Of a stretch of 64,000 nucleotides of DNA, positions 24,854 through 57,371 are shown piece after piece (position 1 is the stretch's first letter; each line of letters starts with the position of its first letter). Origin of the DNA: Cristatella mucedo (lineage: Eukaryota > Bryozoa > Phylactolaemata > Cristatellidae); NCBI GenBank assembly GCA_009760855.2, contig WPIO01000001.1, forward strand, positions 19,187,501-19,251,500, written 5' to 3'. The notes under the pieces were generated by a model. The model was not told the DNA's origin. It made no database searches and saw only the letters and a list, made by a program, of their open reading frames with translations. Made by a program: the position numbers and the translations under genes.

Positions 24854-26820
24854 CACTAGATAAAGTACATTGCCGTGGACATTCGTTGTCGTGTTCGTCT
24901 TACAGCAACATTGCAAACATTCTGGCTTGCTTAGATAAGATCAACACTGCCTTTCTGGTTCAAGCATTAATGACATTCCGACTAGATTCTATAACTCGTT
25001 ACTTGTATGTCTTCCTGCCCGTGCAATAAAACACTTTCAGCTGGTGTACAACTCCAGCAAGACTTTCATGTCGAGCACATTGTAACTGCTCAATCCTACC
25101 ACTTCTTACAAGTCCACTGGAGCTCGTCAACTAGCACATCGACTTTAAGATTCTGTCATTCACTTGTAGGTCCATGCACTTTCTCGCTCTGATACTGCCT
25201 ATCTAAATTACTTCTCTATTAGGCCTTCCAGTCATACACTTTCTAATGATACTTATGCTTACTGACATTTCCTTAATGGTTGCGCCACAAACGAACTTCA
25301 AATACCTTGGGGACTACGCCTTCAGTTATAATGCTTTCATAGCCTGATACTCACCAGTGACTGACACCCACCATCACGACATCCCCTAACTCGACGACCT
25401 TCTAAAAGAAGCTAAAAATCCATCTGTTCCTCGCAGCCTTTGCTCTGGCCAAGCACATTGCCCTTTGTGTGCATGTGCGATCTGAAATTTGCAAGGTATG
25501 ACCAACCAATCGACATGCTTCCTTTCGGCATATCTATAGTGCCCGGAAAGAGATTTAATTCTCTTGGGAATGCTACATAAATCTTTCATCATTTCTACAT
25601 CATTATCCTGTCGTCGACGGACTTTGTGTGACAGAAGGGATGGCTATCTACACCTGCAGAGGTTCAGACACCTAAGAAATAGTCACACTGCCAGCACCAG
25701 GCAGAAGTCTGGTGCCCGGCAGATGTGCCTATGGCCTTCGTGTACCTTTTGCTTTGCTACCTACCGCCTTTTGCAGGCACGGCCTGCCGACTGGAAGATG
25801 GACCTTGACCTTACCACCACCTCAGACTGCCAGTTAATAATAATAATGATAATACACTTGACAAAGTGCCCTCAGAGAACTCAATCTCTTGCTGGATGCT
25901 TTACATTTGCTGCAAAGGAAACATGATAGAATGGTTAGTGGTAGCATGCTCGATAAATAACAAGAATAACATGGTCAGAGGCTACATGCACAGGGTCAGC
26001 ATGCAAGTTATTAGCAAAACACTGCAATGGCCGGTTGAGAAGTCCATCGTCATTTACATGAGTTCACGCGTGGCGAGGCGGTTTTTTTCCACGTGCACGA
26101 GACTACAGATTTGGCAGCATACAGCACATCTCAGGCAATCGGCTGAGTGACTCGCTCTGCAGAGAGACTCGCTCTGCAGAGAGACTCGCTCTGCAGAGAG
26201 ACTCGCTCTGCAGAGAGACTCGCTCTGCAGAGAGACTCGCTCTGCAGAGACTCTCTCTGCAGAGCGAGCAGAGAGACTCTCTCTGCAGAGAGACTCGCTC
26301 TGCAGTGCCAGGGAGACTCTTTGCAGAGATGCTGCACCCACATACGGCTACAGGGGTTGGGGAAGCTAAGGTCAAGGTTAATCACCTTGGCAAATCTAGC
26401 TAATGCATTCGGCAGTGTCAACGTTAACTAAATGTGTGAGCGCTGACGTCCTGCGGGGACATACGCTGCTGGCGATCCTTCGACCTAGCTGCACATCCAC
26501 CCAAGTATTTTTGGCAGCTCTGTCGGAGTAAACGGCGAATGCCAGCAGCATGGAGCCGGGTGGAACTAAGGTGCCATTTAGCGTGGGTGGGTAGCCAGGG
26601 CTGCCTGAGCCGCGCCGAGTGATACAGTAACGCAGCTAAGGGCACCAATGACGTGTAGCAATCCCTAATACCAAATCAACTTACAGCGCAGCGACATAGC
26701 TCTTAAAATAACGCCTGCTAACTGTCTACAAGTGACCCCAAGCGAGGCGCTGGCGAACATTACCTCATCGTGGTCCTCGACCACGTAAACAGGTAACCGG
26801 GCCTTTGCAACACCTAGCAT
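7655..26820 (-). CDS. C5orf22: UPF0489-family protein (C5orf22-like), complete gene, 6 exons
   Basis: Exons on the minus strand, 5' to 3': 26764-26820, 22238-22383, 20463-20612, 12729-13193, 9166-9387, 7655-7769. They join to 1155 nt, or 384 residues plus stop, and every junction keeps phase. Recognisable blocks are VYVVEDHDE (residues 12-19), LHFDSHPDL (41-49), [15 protein letters not shown] in exon 3, [15 protein letters not shown] (178-192) and [10 protein letters not shown] (312-321). These occur in the same order in vertebrate C5orf22, which is somewhat longer (about 440 residues). The UPF0489 family has an arginase-like fold in bacterial members, some of which act as peptide arginases. 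The Asp/His motifs are intact here, so a metal-dependent hydrolase is plausible, but the animal function is unknown. No signal peptide or membrane segment is visible. The last exon is the least certain. Confidence 0.9.
8593..8618. repeat. CAG/CTG microsatellite, about 8 units
   Basis: Uninterrupted (CAG)n in intron 5 of the UPF0489-like gene. The poly-Ser and poly-Cys frames it creates are not genes. Confidence 0.95.
9084..9140. repeat. AC/TG microsatellite next to a splice donor
   Basis: (AC)n on the plus strand, with single T and G interruptions. Read on the gene strand it is (TG)n beginning about 25 nt after the exon 5 donor. Confidence 0.95.
9166..9387 (-). CDS. C5orf22: UPF0489-like gene, exon 5 (LPHH motif)
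   Basis: The acceptor is TTTATAG|G and the donor GGCCAG|GTGAGA, phase 2 at both ends. Encodes residues 274-346, with [13 protein letters not shown] and a closing VVTLA. The latter corresponds to the family's LVTIAR strand. A TG microsatellite begins about 25 nt inside the following intron. Confidence 0.9.
9670..9885 (+). mobile_element. R3 dispersed repeat, unclassified, copy 1
   Basis: Matches 40010-40210 over about 180 bp. Shared blocks are GTAGCCA..GACTT.GTCTC.CGCAA, GAGTCAGGA, GTGAGTAG..GAAGTAGCAG and GCTGAAAAAGAT. The opposite strands of both copies read SFSA.L.CYF.ATH and similar, so this is probably an open frame of an old mobile element. Confidence 0.55.
11095..11232. repeat. AG / AGAC / ACAG simple repeat
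   Basis: (AG)n passing into (ACAG)n and mixed AGAC units. The Ser/Leu-rich and Arg/Glu-rich frames read from it are spurious. Confidence 0.95.
12648..12722. repeat. 37-38 bp tandem duplication beside the exon 4 donor
   Basis: CGACTGATAGACAATCATAA...CGAGCCTACGAA is followed directly by a second copy differing by a few bases. On the gene strand each copy ends near a GTAGGCT sequence, resembling the true donor GTAGGC at 12728-12723. Confidence 0.8.
12729..13193 (-). CDS. C5orf22: UPF0489-like gene, exon 4 (DVDMDFF motif)
   Basis: The acceptor is GACTTTCAG|A and the donor CACTAG|GTAGGC, phase 2 at both ends. Encodes residues 119-272. It includes [15 protein letters not shown] and [16 protein letters not shown], the second metal-site motif, followed by a region of helices. 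The vertebrate protein has a long acidic linker before DIDLDFF; here it is only about 35 residues, which accounts for much of the shorter length. Confidence 0.9.
13865..13990 (+). mobile_element. R3-like dispersed repeat fragment
   Basis: CATCTCCATCTGTAACTCCG, AGCTACAAGGACTAAGGAG and AGCTTGCTTAAAGCC follow the layout of 39930-40020 at low identity. Confidence 0.35.
14610..14641. repeat. GA microsatellite
   Basis: (GA)n of about 16 units in intron 3 of the UPF0489-like gene. Confidence 0.95.
15187..15302 (-). repeat. Degenerate LINE/SINE 3' tail fragment
   Basis: AAT-rich start, then CAAGTCTTTGTACAGTGTCC and GAACCAAATTTCAAT, and an ending near GCTACAGAAGCAAT. This is the layout of the tail hairpin block seen in clearer copies, but weakly kept. 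Confidence 0.4.
15420..15583 (-). mobile_element. SINE-A, near full-length copy
   Basis: Minus-strand order: A-box side CTGGGTAAGGCGGTTGCTCT, then TTTCCGAGGTCGTGGGTTCG, AGTCCTGCGGTGGGC, CTGCAAGC, CTATTCTGCGGCTATACAAA and GGCTGTTAAATCAGCTAGC. Confidence 0.8.
16603..16683 (-). repeat. LINE-like 3' tail fragment
   Basis: CAAGTCTTTAGTACAGCACC, CTCAAAGAACTTAATTTATA and TTCATGC reproduce the tail block in reverse orientation, with decay. Confidence 0.45.
17943..18007. repeat. Tandem duplication, about 33 bp
   Basis: AAGCAGTAAATAGAATCAAT followed by ACATTTGTTTAAAT is repeated at once with ATATATATGTTT at its end. Confidence 0.85.
18713..19333 (+). mobile_element. CR1/L2-like LINE, 3' end
   Basis: The plus strand encodes [40 protein letters not shown], then (in another frame) [19 protein letters not shown]. 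This is the post-reverse-transcriptase ending common to CR1/L2-type non-LTR elements. It is followed by an untranslated tail with GCACCTAGAAAGAGATTGAG, TTCTCTGAGGGCGCTTTATC and ATTATTATT. Frameshifted and 5'-truncated, so not active. Confidence 0.85.
19362..19765 (+). mobile_element. CR1/L2-like LINE fragment, truncated at both ends
   Basis: Encodes [40 protein letters not shown] and [20 protein letters not shown], then stops and frameshifts. Overlaps in content with the copy at 18713, so it is a separate insertion. It lacks the 3' tail. Confidence 0.85.
19935..20100 (-). mobile_element. R3 dispersed repeat, inverted copy
   Basis: The plus strand reads [20 protein letters not shown] then a stop, followed by a segment matching the reverse complement of 39920-39975 (ACCCACCACAGTCTTTATGG, TTACAGACGGAGATACATTA). 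The same peptide and stop are found on the opposite strand at 39976-40060. Confidence 0.6.
20463..20612 (-). CDS. C5orf22: UPF0489-like gene, exon 3 ([14 protein letters not shown])
   Basis: The acceptor is GCCGTAG|G and the donor CTGAG|GTGAGC, phase 2 at both ends. Encodes [15 protein letters not shown] and [11 protein letters not shown]. These match the most conserved stretch of the family, where the vertebrate protein reads LSIENWI.PA.YAGH. Confidence 0.92.
20613..22237 (-). other. Intron 2 of the UPF0489-like gene
   Basis: A decayed SINE-A tail lies at about 21415-21470 (GCCTCATTTTATGTAGAGAT, AAGAGCCTTAACTATCACC). Several frames of 60-80 codons are not recognised. Nothing else is supported. 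Confidence 0.5.
22238..22383 (-). CDS. C5orf22: UPF0489-like gene, exon 2 (HFDSHPD motif)
   Basis: The acceptor is GGTTGTAG|GCC and the donor TTCGC|GTAAGG, phase 2. Encodes residues 20-67 and part of 68. [13 protein letters not shown] carries the Asp-x-His-x-x-Asp pattern expected of an arginase-type metal centre. Confidence 0.9.
22432..22538. repeat. GA with ACAG simple repeat
   Basis: (GA)n, then (CAGA)n, then purine-rich GA units; starts about 50 nt inside intron 1, upstream of exon 2 on the gene strand. It therefore reads as (TC)n close to the acceptor and may extend the polypyrimidine region. Confidence 0.9.
23995..24145 (+). mobile_element. SINE-A, degenerate copy nested in the LINE
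   Basis: TGCAGTAGGCAATCTTTTAT, TGACTACTGCAAGCGATGAT, GATAGCC, CTCTTCTATCGCTATATAAA and GCTGTTAAATCAGCT follow the SINE-A order. It splits the LINE coding remnant. Confidence 0.65.
24821..24865. repeat. (AAT)n with a LINE-tail piece
   Basis: About 10 AAT units followed by GCACTAGATAAAGTACAT. This is the reverse complement of the LINE terminus (ATGCACTTTATC-like plus ATT repeats). Confidence 0.75.
25838..26020 (-). mobile_element. LINE 3' end, inverted
   Basis: TAATAATAATGATAATACAC, TTGACAAAGTGCCCTCAGAG, AACTCAATCTCTTGCTGG, TTTACATTTGCTGCAAAGG, then CATGGTCAGAGGCTACATGC and ACAGGGTCAGCATGCAAG. This is the reverse complement of the tail at 19110-19333. Confidence 0.8.
26149..26305. repeat. 17-bp minisatellite with an inverted unit
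   Basis: GACTCGCTCTGCAGAGA is repeated six times without change (26149-26250). The array then continues with a rearranged part in which CTCTCTGCAGAGCGAG is the reverse complement of the unit. The unit centres on CTGCAG. Because 17 is not a multiple of 3, every frame stays open through the array, producing false repetitive peptides on both strands. Confidence 0.95.
26764..26820 (-). CDS. C5orf22: UPF0489-like gene, exon 1
   Basis: Starts with ATG at 26820 and encodes residues 1-19, ending VYVVEDHDE. The donor is GAG|GTAATG, phase 0. The VVEDH motif opens all UPF0489 proteins, and its His is a likely metal ligand. Confidence 0.88.
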
Positions 26821-27744
26821 GGCTCGCTGCAGGCAGGGAGCGGCTAGCCGGTCTGATCGTCAGCACGCTGAGCCAGCGAAGCGACTGGGCGACAAACAGC
26901 GCCTAAAGCGCTGACCTAGCATCGAGCAGGCTCCGCATGGCGCCCGCACGGCGCTGCTGGGCACCAGATGGGATCTGTTAGGAATTGAGATTTCCATTTG
27001 TGTACAGTAATTGTGTGTGCAAATGTTAACAATGATCATAATAAGCATTAAGAAGAATAGTTGCAAACTAAGAATCCTAAATTTTTGTTCAGGTACATTT
27101 CGCAGCGAAAAAGGAAGCATATTAACTAATTAGCAATTACACACAACAATTTACGGACTGGCGATACTCCTGCTTCGGGAGTACCACGTAAACGTAACTG
27201 CCTTGCCGAATTCTCAACTACCCTTTCAACGACGTGGCAGGCGAAAGCACCCATGCGAAAGAAAAATGCTTGCTCCTTGTGCGGCGTGTATTTTCTAGAA
27301 TCTTCGTAACGGTACCGCCATCAAAACCATGGTTTTTTAAAGTGGTAGTGCAAAAATACGACCGCAGTCACGCCTCGCTAATTAATCTGTTAATATAAAT
27401 CTAGTTTCTCCTGAGTAGAAGCAGCAAAAATGCCTATCGTCCAGCTTTGATATCCTTCCCGGTGTAACGCCGAGCGCGGGTGGGAGGTGGGCATGCTTCG
27501 CCGTTGCTAAAGCGCATAGCCCAGTCCCCAACGCCGTCTCAGTGTGCTGGGTGCAAAATCAGTGGGTCACTTCACCCCGGGCGTTTCGGGCGCGATTCTA
27601 CCAATCTTTTCTAGAGTTATGGGCTCGTTAGCATGTGCAGGATCGAGTTAAACAGAGTTATTTGGGAATTTTAGTAAACTTTATTCACAGGCACACGATG
27701 TCATTACGCATCTAGTTCAGTCTTATTGCCATGCTCGTCGCAAT

Positions 27745-28215
27745 AGCCAAATCCCACCACTTAATTAACGTCGCTCAGTATATCTACTTCAAGCTGTTGT
27801 CACTCACTTTTAGGTCTCTTCATTCTCTTGATCCCGACTACCTATCCGAACTACTTCCAATCAGGCTCATAATACCACCTGCTCTTCTGACTTAAGTCCT
27901 TAGGTTGTCCACTAACCAACCTCAAATCCTTTCGAGATCGGGTCTAAATTTCATATGCCCCGCGTGTGTGGAATTCACTATCAACTGACGTCACGTCATC
28001 CCCTGGACAATAAAAGAAATGCAAACGCGAAGCTGTATCTCACTGCATCTCATGGGTGCATTTGCGTTTCGCTTATGCATGCCGATGCTGGTGCACATTA
28101 TCGCTGACCCATTGCCGCGCTTCCTTTACAATATATGTAAAATGCCAAGAAGAAATCCACTTTCCCTAGGTCACCGTACGAATGTCTTACTATGATTCTA
28201 ATTATTACTACTATG
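27745..28215 (+). mobile_element. CR1/L2-like LINE, 3' end, decayed
   Basis: TCCCACCACTTAATTAACGT, ATCTACTTCAAGCTGTTGTC, ACTCACTTTTAGGTCTCTTC and ATTCTCTTGATCCCGACTAC correspond to the [25 protein letters not shown] region. The tail AATGCCAAGAAGAAATCCAC with TTTCCCTAGG and ATTATTACTA is worn. Confidence 0.7.
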
Positions 28216-28319
28216 AATTTCACATTATTGGTAGGATGAGTCGCACTGTATGGTTGGTTGTAAGTGCGGGCATGCGAGCAACGACGTTCAGTACATCGTT
28301 TGGAAAACCTTATAGGTCC

Positions 28320-28425
28320 CAGGGGTAAGATGCTACCTCTTCCCGACACAGATGGGGGGGGGGGGTTCGAGTCTGTACTTTGAGCTTCGGTGATAGCCGT
28401 TAAGGCCCTTCTGTCGCGGTAACTT
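28320..28425 (+). mobile_element. SINE-A fragment with a poly-G insertion
   Basis: GGGGTAAGATGCTACCTCTT, then a run of 11-13 G, then GGTTCGAGTCTG, GGTGATAGCCGTTAAGGCCC and TTCTGTCGC. The head and middle match SINE-A, and the G run replaces part of the anticodon-arm region. Confidence 0.6.
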
Positions 28426-29099
28426 TCTAATTCGTATGATGATTGGACTTGCTCATCAATAAATCGCAGACTTATGTCTTGTCAAAGTACCATATCAAAC
28501 TAATAAGTCAGCTCTGACAATCCTTCTGTTACCATAATTTGAACGTTGATATGACATTTAACTTTTATTTTTGATTATGTGACCTGATTTCTTGACGGTC
28601 GACGGATGTTAACGTGCTGTCTTGACACATAATGCGTGCTTTTGCATGCTTGTGACAGCGTCATACATGGCGTGCCATTAACCCTTGGTTATAGCTCTTT
28701 TAATAGCGACTTGCAACACCCCCGTGAGATGTAGTGGCGTTAGGGTGCCATACAATCGGCATATTATTACTAATATCATTTCACGTTAATATTGTAAACA
28801 GAGACATGGCGGCTGGAAAAGCAAGGCCACATTGTTGTCCATGTACGTTGGTCACTGTCAGCTACTAGCTATTCACTGCATCCATGACTCCAATAGAACT
28901 TGAAAAAGTTCGCTCCAAGCAAACAGAATCTCTATCCAGGTGCTTCGTAACTCGCTGCAAGAGAAACAATACCAAAGGTTTGGTTATATTCACGGTATCC
29001 AGCAAGCAAATGCAAACGAGTGTGATGCCCATCATTTTAAAGCAAACATGAAGAATTTTATGGCAACTAGTTAGAAATACTTCTGGCTAGTATCATTCA

Positions 29100-29266
29100 T
29101 GAGCCGCGGTGGCACACTAGGTAAGGTGGTTACTTTTCACGATCTCGGTCCCGAGGTTCAAATCCTGCGGTGGCCGATCCTTTATCGCAGCTGCAAGCGG
29201 TGGTAATAGCCGTAAAGACTTTCTGTCACTATACAATAGAGGATTTTAAATCAGCTAGTATTTTAT
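29100..29266 (+). mobile_element. SINE-A, near full-length copy
   Basis: TGAGCCGCGGTGGCACACTA, GGTAAGGTGGTTACTTTTCA, CGATCTCGGTCCCGAGGTTC, AAATCCTGCGGTGGCCGATC and the ending TTTAAATCAGCTAGTATTTT. The B box is slightly damaged. Confidence 0.8.
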
Positions 29267-30157
29267 ATTTGAATCTTGTATGTGTACTGAAAAAACACAC
29301 ACCGGAACAAAAAATACAATTTAACCGAGGCCAAGGGAATGGTGACAGGAACAGGCGTCTGTTGCTGAGACTAAAGAGGTGACGGATCGCTGAAGGTAGT
29401 GATCGTAGCCGGAGCCGGGTTCCAATCCTTTGGTGCATACGACCTGAGGGCTGGATCACCAAAAGATTTCTTATATTTAGTGCGAGGGAATGCAAACTGA
29501 CTAGATGCTGAGAATTGGGTGGTGGGAAAGCACAATTGAGCAGCTAGGTCAGATAGGTAGGCTCGTGGGTGCCGGATCTATGAGCAAGACTAGGGAACTT
29601 GAAATCAATTCGGCGCTTAGTAGTGACCACTGAAGGTCGGACAGAAGATATGGCAGCTTCGCCATTGACGACATACCGGATGGCCAGTTGCAGCCCATTA
29701 AGGGTACATGCCAGGAATAAGGAATTTTAATTATCTCGACGTGATGTCACAAATGCATTAACTAGTTTGGCTTTCTTACTCTTATCTAAGCTGGACTTGA
29801 TTTCAACTGAAAGTAGGCCAACTTGTCATCATATAAGCACATTAGTCCACTTTCAAGTCGTTTTGGAATGTTATGCCTAGACTACGGTCAGACGTCGCTG
29901 AGAAATGCTAGCTGAAGCCATCTTGATGTTTCGGTTTTCCAAGCATTTTGGAACTCATTTGTTCGGATAGGCTCCAAATAGCGATTTTTAAAATTACATA
30001 GAACGATGAAACGCGATTCATAGGGCAAAGAATAGAAGTAAGAAAGCAAGTACGAAAAGTCACGAAATACGACTAGGATTGCAACCTGGTAGGCGATAAA
30101 AATTTTCGGTTGCCATCGGCAGCCTCCTCAGCTGGGCAGAAACCCAGAGCCTAAAAA

Positions 30158-30260
30158 GATAATAATAATAATGCACTTGATAAAGCGCCCTCAGAGAACC
30201 CAATCTCTTTCTAGGCGCTTTACATTTGCTGCAAAGGGAGAGATTGTTCAGAAGCTGATA
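30158..30260 (-). mobile_element. LINE 3' tail, inverted
   Basis: AATAATAATAATGCACTTGA, TAAAGCGCCCTCAGAGAACC, CAATCTCTTTCTAGGCGCTT and TACATTTGCTGCAAAGG form an almost perfect inverted copy of the LINE terminus. Confidence 0.85.
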
Positions 30261-30531
30261 AAGGCTTTAAATTGAAAGAAAAACCCGTGCGGCAAATGCT
30301 ACTCCAACGCCGGGCTTTTAGCGCTCTTGGGAGTATGAACCTTCTTGGGTCGCATTGGTTATAGCCAAAAGTTCGCCGGCTTCAGCCAGATCCTAGCATC
30401 AGCGAGAATGTCGAAAGCATCTTAAAGTATAGCCAGCAATGACTAACATTTATTGAACAGCAAGATGGGATTCAAGTGGCACAAGTTCAAAGTGGTAACC
30501 ACCGTTAGCATAAGCGTTGTCACTACTAGGT

Positions 30532-30700
30532 TAATAATAATGATATATTTGTATAGAACCCTTGAAGAGTTTAATCTCTTTCTAGGCACTTTACATTTGC
30601 TGTAAAGCAGGCATGATCAAATAGCTATCGTAAGCATGAACAATGTCAACAAGCATAGCATGGTTAGAGGTGACAGGTGCAAGGTTAGAGAAATCAGCAG
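30532..30700 (-). mobile_element. LINE 3' tail, inverted
   Basis: TAATAATGATATATTTGTAT, AGAACCCTTGAAGAGTTTAA, TCTCTTTCTAGGCACTTTAC and ATTTGCTGTAAAG, then CATGGTTAGAGGTGACAGGT. More diverged than the copy at 30158. Confidence 0.75.
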
Positions 30701-31265
30701 CACTTCTCACGTATGGGAAGCGATTAGCAACATTATAGCTATCTGTCTAACGGGAGAATTCGTGTTGCTGTAAGTAACAACGTTATAGAAGTTTTTCTGG
30801 TGGTGGCAAGCCCCCTCTTGTACCCAGGTGGGTTTATTATACAATATCTGTAACTTGCCAAACCTGGCAGAAACATACATGCCTTGGTTGAAACATTATG
30901 CAGATCTAGTCGTACAGGTTATGATTATTGAATGAAAATTTTACTTGATATTAAACATATTTGTCTGACAGCAAACAACATGTATATAAATAAACAGTGT
31001 GTTGACTAGATTATTCCGAACATTGCATGTAGTCCAATTGATAGCTTTTACAGTACACACTGTGCCTTTGTCTTTGTGCCTCCGATCCGACGCAATTTCA
31101 GATAATCAATAGCTAATGGTTACCAGACATTTTTCAACAGTACTGGCGGTTTCGGCACCTCGACGTCAGCTGCCCGAAAGCTGCCAAAAAACTGGCGACT
31201 GAATTGCCAAGAAAGCTCAAGTATAAGTCGGAACACAGTTCGTCATCAAGAGGGAATACCCACAG

Positions 31266-31271
31266 TTTATT
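31266..31271 (-). terminator. Candidate poly(A) signal of the NEMO-like gene
   Basis: AATAAA on the minus strand, about 150 nt past the stop codon of the NEMO-like gene. The sequence is seen directly; its use is inferred. Confidence 0.55.
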
Positions 31272-31422
31272 ATCGCACCGGCAAACATGTAGTCCCACTG
31301 ACTGCGTATACAAAGCATCATGCAGTTGAGGTTATCGCTATCGCAAGGTTGGCAAACATAGTCAGCATCCAATGAAACGCAGCAGAAATCCTATGTGGTT
31401 CGATAAGGGTGACAGCTTGCAA

Positions 31423-55602
<24,180 letters not shown>

Positions 55603-56585
55603 GTTGACGATCCAGTACCAGCGACAACGGTTCGAATCGGGCTAGTGCGGAGACAGCCGCCCCCCCCGCTGCCGCTTATCGGCCGCCAGCCGTTCGGACG
55701 TCCAGCGACGGGGCACAACGCTATCGCGCTTGTGCTAGGCCGCAGGCACAGGAAGCTGTCGAGTTCGGGACGCCAGTGCAGGCACCCTCGGTCTCTGACG
55801 TAGCCGACCGCACGCACAATGCGTCACTTCGGTTTACACGGTCCTACCGAAGGTCCAACCGCCGATGCGTATTCATTGAGCAAAGACGAATATTGAGCCT
55901 GGGGTTATCCAGGCAGGCAGCGGGCTCCAAGAGAAGGTGAGAGGATAAATAACCGGGTATTTCCAGTACAAGGACAACATCCGGAGTATTATCTCCCCCC
56001 GAGGACTTCCTGATAAGCCTGCGACATCCCGGGGCAATATTCGCATGAGCTATGTCGGACCGCGGCTGTATGCTTTGACGTCGTGCGGCAATGCGAGTCT
56101 CTCTAATGATCGGAGAGCTGACGCTTAGATTAGCGTTACTGGTGCTGTTGTTTTTTCACCCAATCGGATATTTTTCTTTCTTGTATAACTGTGGTCAGTG
56201 GTCAGCCAAGCAGTAAATCGGATTTGTGCGGATGTGGAATCTGTGTTGACGTATAATTAAGTTCTCGAGCCGAAAGCAAAATATGCGATACGAATTTTGT
56301 TCTCCAAGCGGGCCATGCCAACCATATATGCTATATTGTTGTTATAGCTTCGTCAGCTCTTAGCGACTGTCTGGAAGATCGCGCGTGCCCGTTCGTGAAT
56401 ACCGCTGCCTCTGTCAGGATTCATGTATTTGGTTTACCTCACCGCAAGCTAAACGAATCAAGAGAGTCGGATAAAGGTCAAATATCCACTATTTCTCGAA
56501 TTGCTTCGAGCCCCTGTAGCAGGCTCTTCCTCAGGCACTGTCACGAACAATTCTTACTGGTCGTCAGACCCGCTATAATTGTAAG
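55603..56585 (-). promoter_or_regulatory. 5' flank of the NEMO-like gene
   Basis: GC- and CpG-rich near exon 1, AT-richer from 56100. No TATA box is seen at a useful distance. GGGTATTTCC at 55955-55964 resembles a kappaB site except for one position. Assigned as promoter region by position only. Confidence 0.35.
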
Positions 56586-56727
56586 CTGAGGTTGGCAACT
56601 ACGGCTTACAATTCGGCAGTCGTAAGAAAGATGAGCCCATACATCCTAGGATCTCCGGCTGATGACTGGCACTGACCTTTCTTAGTTCACTCATGGTGCG
56701 CTGGCTCTCGGCTGTCAGCTCCTCAAA
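56586..56727 (-). pseudogene. Displaced duplicate of NEMO-like exon 2 (3' part) and adjoining intron
   Basis: Nearly identical to 52611-52747, with only a handful of differences in about 140 bp. The exonic part (56677-56727) reads FEELTAESQRTMSELRK, keeps its frame and keeps the donor AAAG|GTCAGT. The upstream part of the exon and the acceptor are absent. It sits about 1 kb upstream of exon 1 on the same strand. Without an acceptor it is most likely not an exon. Confidence 0.85.
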
Positions 56728-56760
56728 CTTGGTGTCAGAGCTGACGCTCTGACACCAAGT
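56727..56760. repeat. Perfect inverted repeat, 15-bp arms, 4-nt loop
   Basis: ACTTGGTGTCAGAGC, TGAC, GCTCTGACACCAAGT. Begins exactly where the exon 2 duplicate stops. Confidence 0.95.
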
Positions 56761-57371
56761 ACGCGCCGGTACACAAACGACCAAAGGCAGACGCCGAGGG
56801 GGGTTCCCAACACTGTTGTACTTCGTCTACTTTCGCAGCTTTATACCGCACAGCCGTTCTCCTCTCCGTCCTGCTTCCCACTCTTGCTCATCTCCCGGCA
56901 GTGACTCACCCTTGCAAAACATCAACTCATTCAACTATAATCCCATAAAACTCATAAACCATAAAACCACGTGCCCGTGATCTCAAGATCACAAATCTCA
57001 GCAGTAATAAACTTGAGAATCGAAGCACCACAACAGGGAAAAAACTACAACACTACAGCACCTTCACAGTCCAGCAAACCCGGTTAACGTTACCGGCGCT
57101 TAAACGGAATCACGAAAACGCAGGAGGCCACGCTTAGAGTGCGCCCATGGAATGGGCACTGTCAATTGTGGCAGTAATCTATAATTATCAATCTATATAT
57201 CTATATTATCTATCATTATTCTTCTTCTTCTGCGATCCCTGACACTCTAGTTGGGCAGCTTTCTCGTTTTTCGAAATGATAGCAGAAAACAGCCAACTCT
57301 CGACGCCGATAGTGCCAGAAAAGCGCTCGATAGAGTAATGTCGCCGTTTACCCATACACCATGCGAATCTC

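Larger units (their letters stand above)
23775..25595 (+). mobile_element. CR1/L2-like LINE, degenerate reverse transcriptase and 3' region
   Basis: Plus-strand pieces in order: [14 protein letters not shown] and [14 protein letters not shown] (fingers block), an interrupting SINE-A fragment, then LHLYAD (palm, broken), [11 protein letters not shown] with [10 protein letters not shown] and VRNHGVMLQ, then [20 protein letters not shown]. Next comes a poorly kept HWS..AH.DFK region and a tail AAAGAGATTTAATTCTCTTG. Stops and frameshifts are frequent. Only a relic, but the block order is that of non-LTR reverse transcriptases. Confidence 0.75.
22384..26763 (-). other. Intron 1 of the UPF0489-like gene
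   Basis: Holds a GA/ACAG simple repeat, an unassigned stretch (22600-23770), a 1.8 kb LINE remnant with a SINE inside it, an inverted LINE end and a 17-bp minisatellite. Confidence 0.6.
26821..31422. other. Intergenic region between the two genes
   Basis: Carries the 5' flank of the UPF0489-like gene (26821-27650, no gene seen), a LINE end, SINE-A copies, two inverted LINE tails and, near its right edge, the NEMO-like poly(A) signal. 29500-30150 and 30700-31260 contain nothing I can name. Confidence 0.55.

Noticed and set aside
26054-26431. Repetitive proteins ([13 protein letters not shown] type) on both strands
   Set aside because: They come from the 17-bp minisatellite, which is open in every frame.
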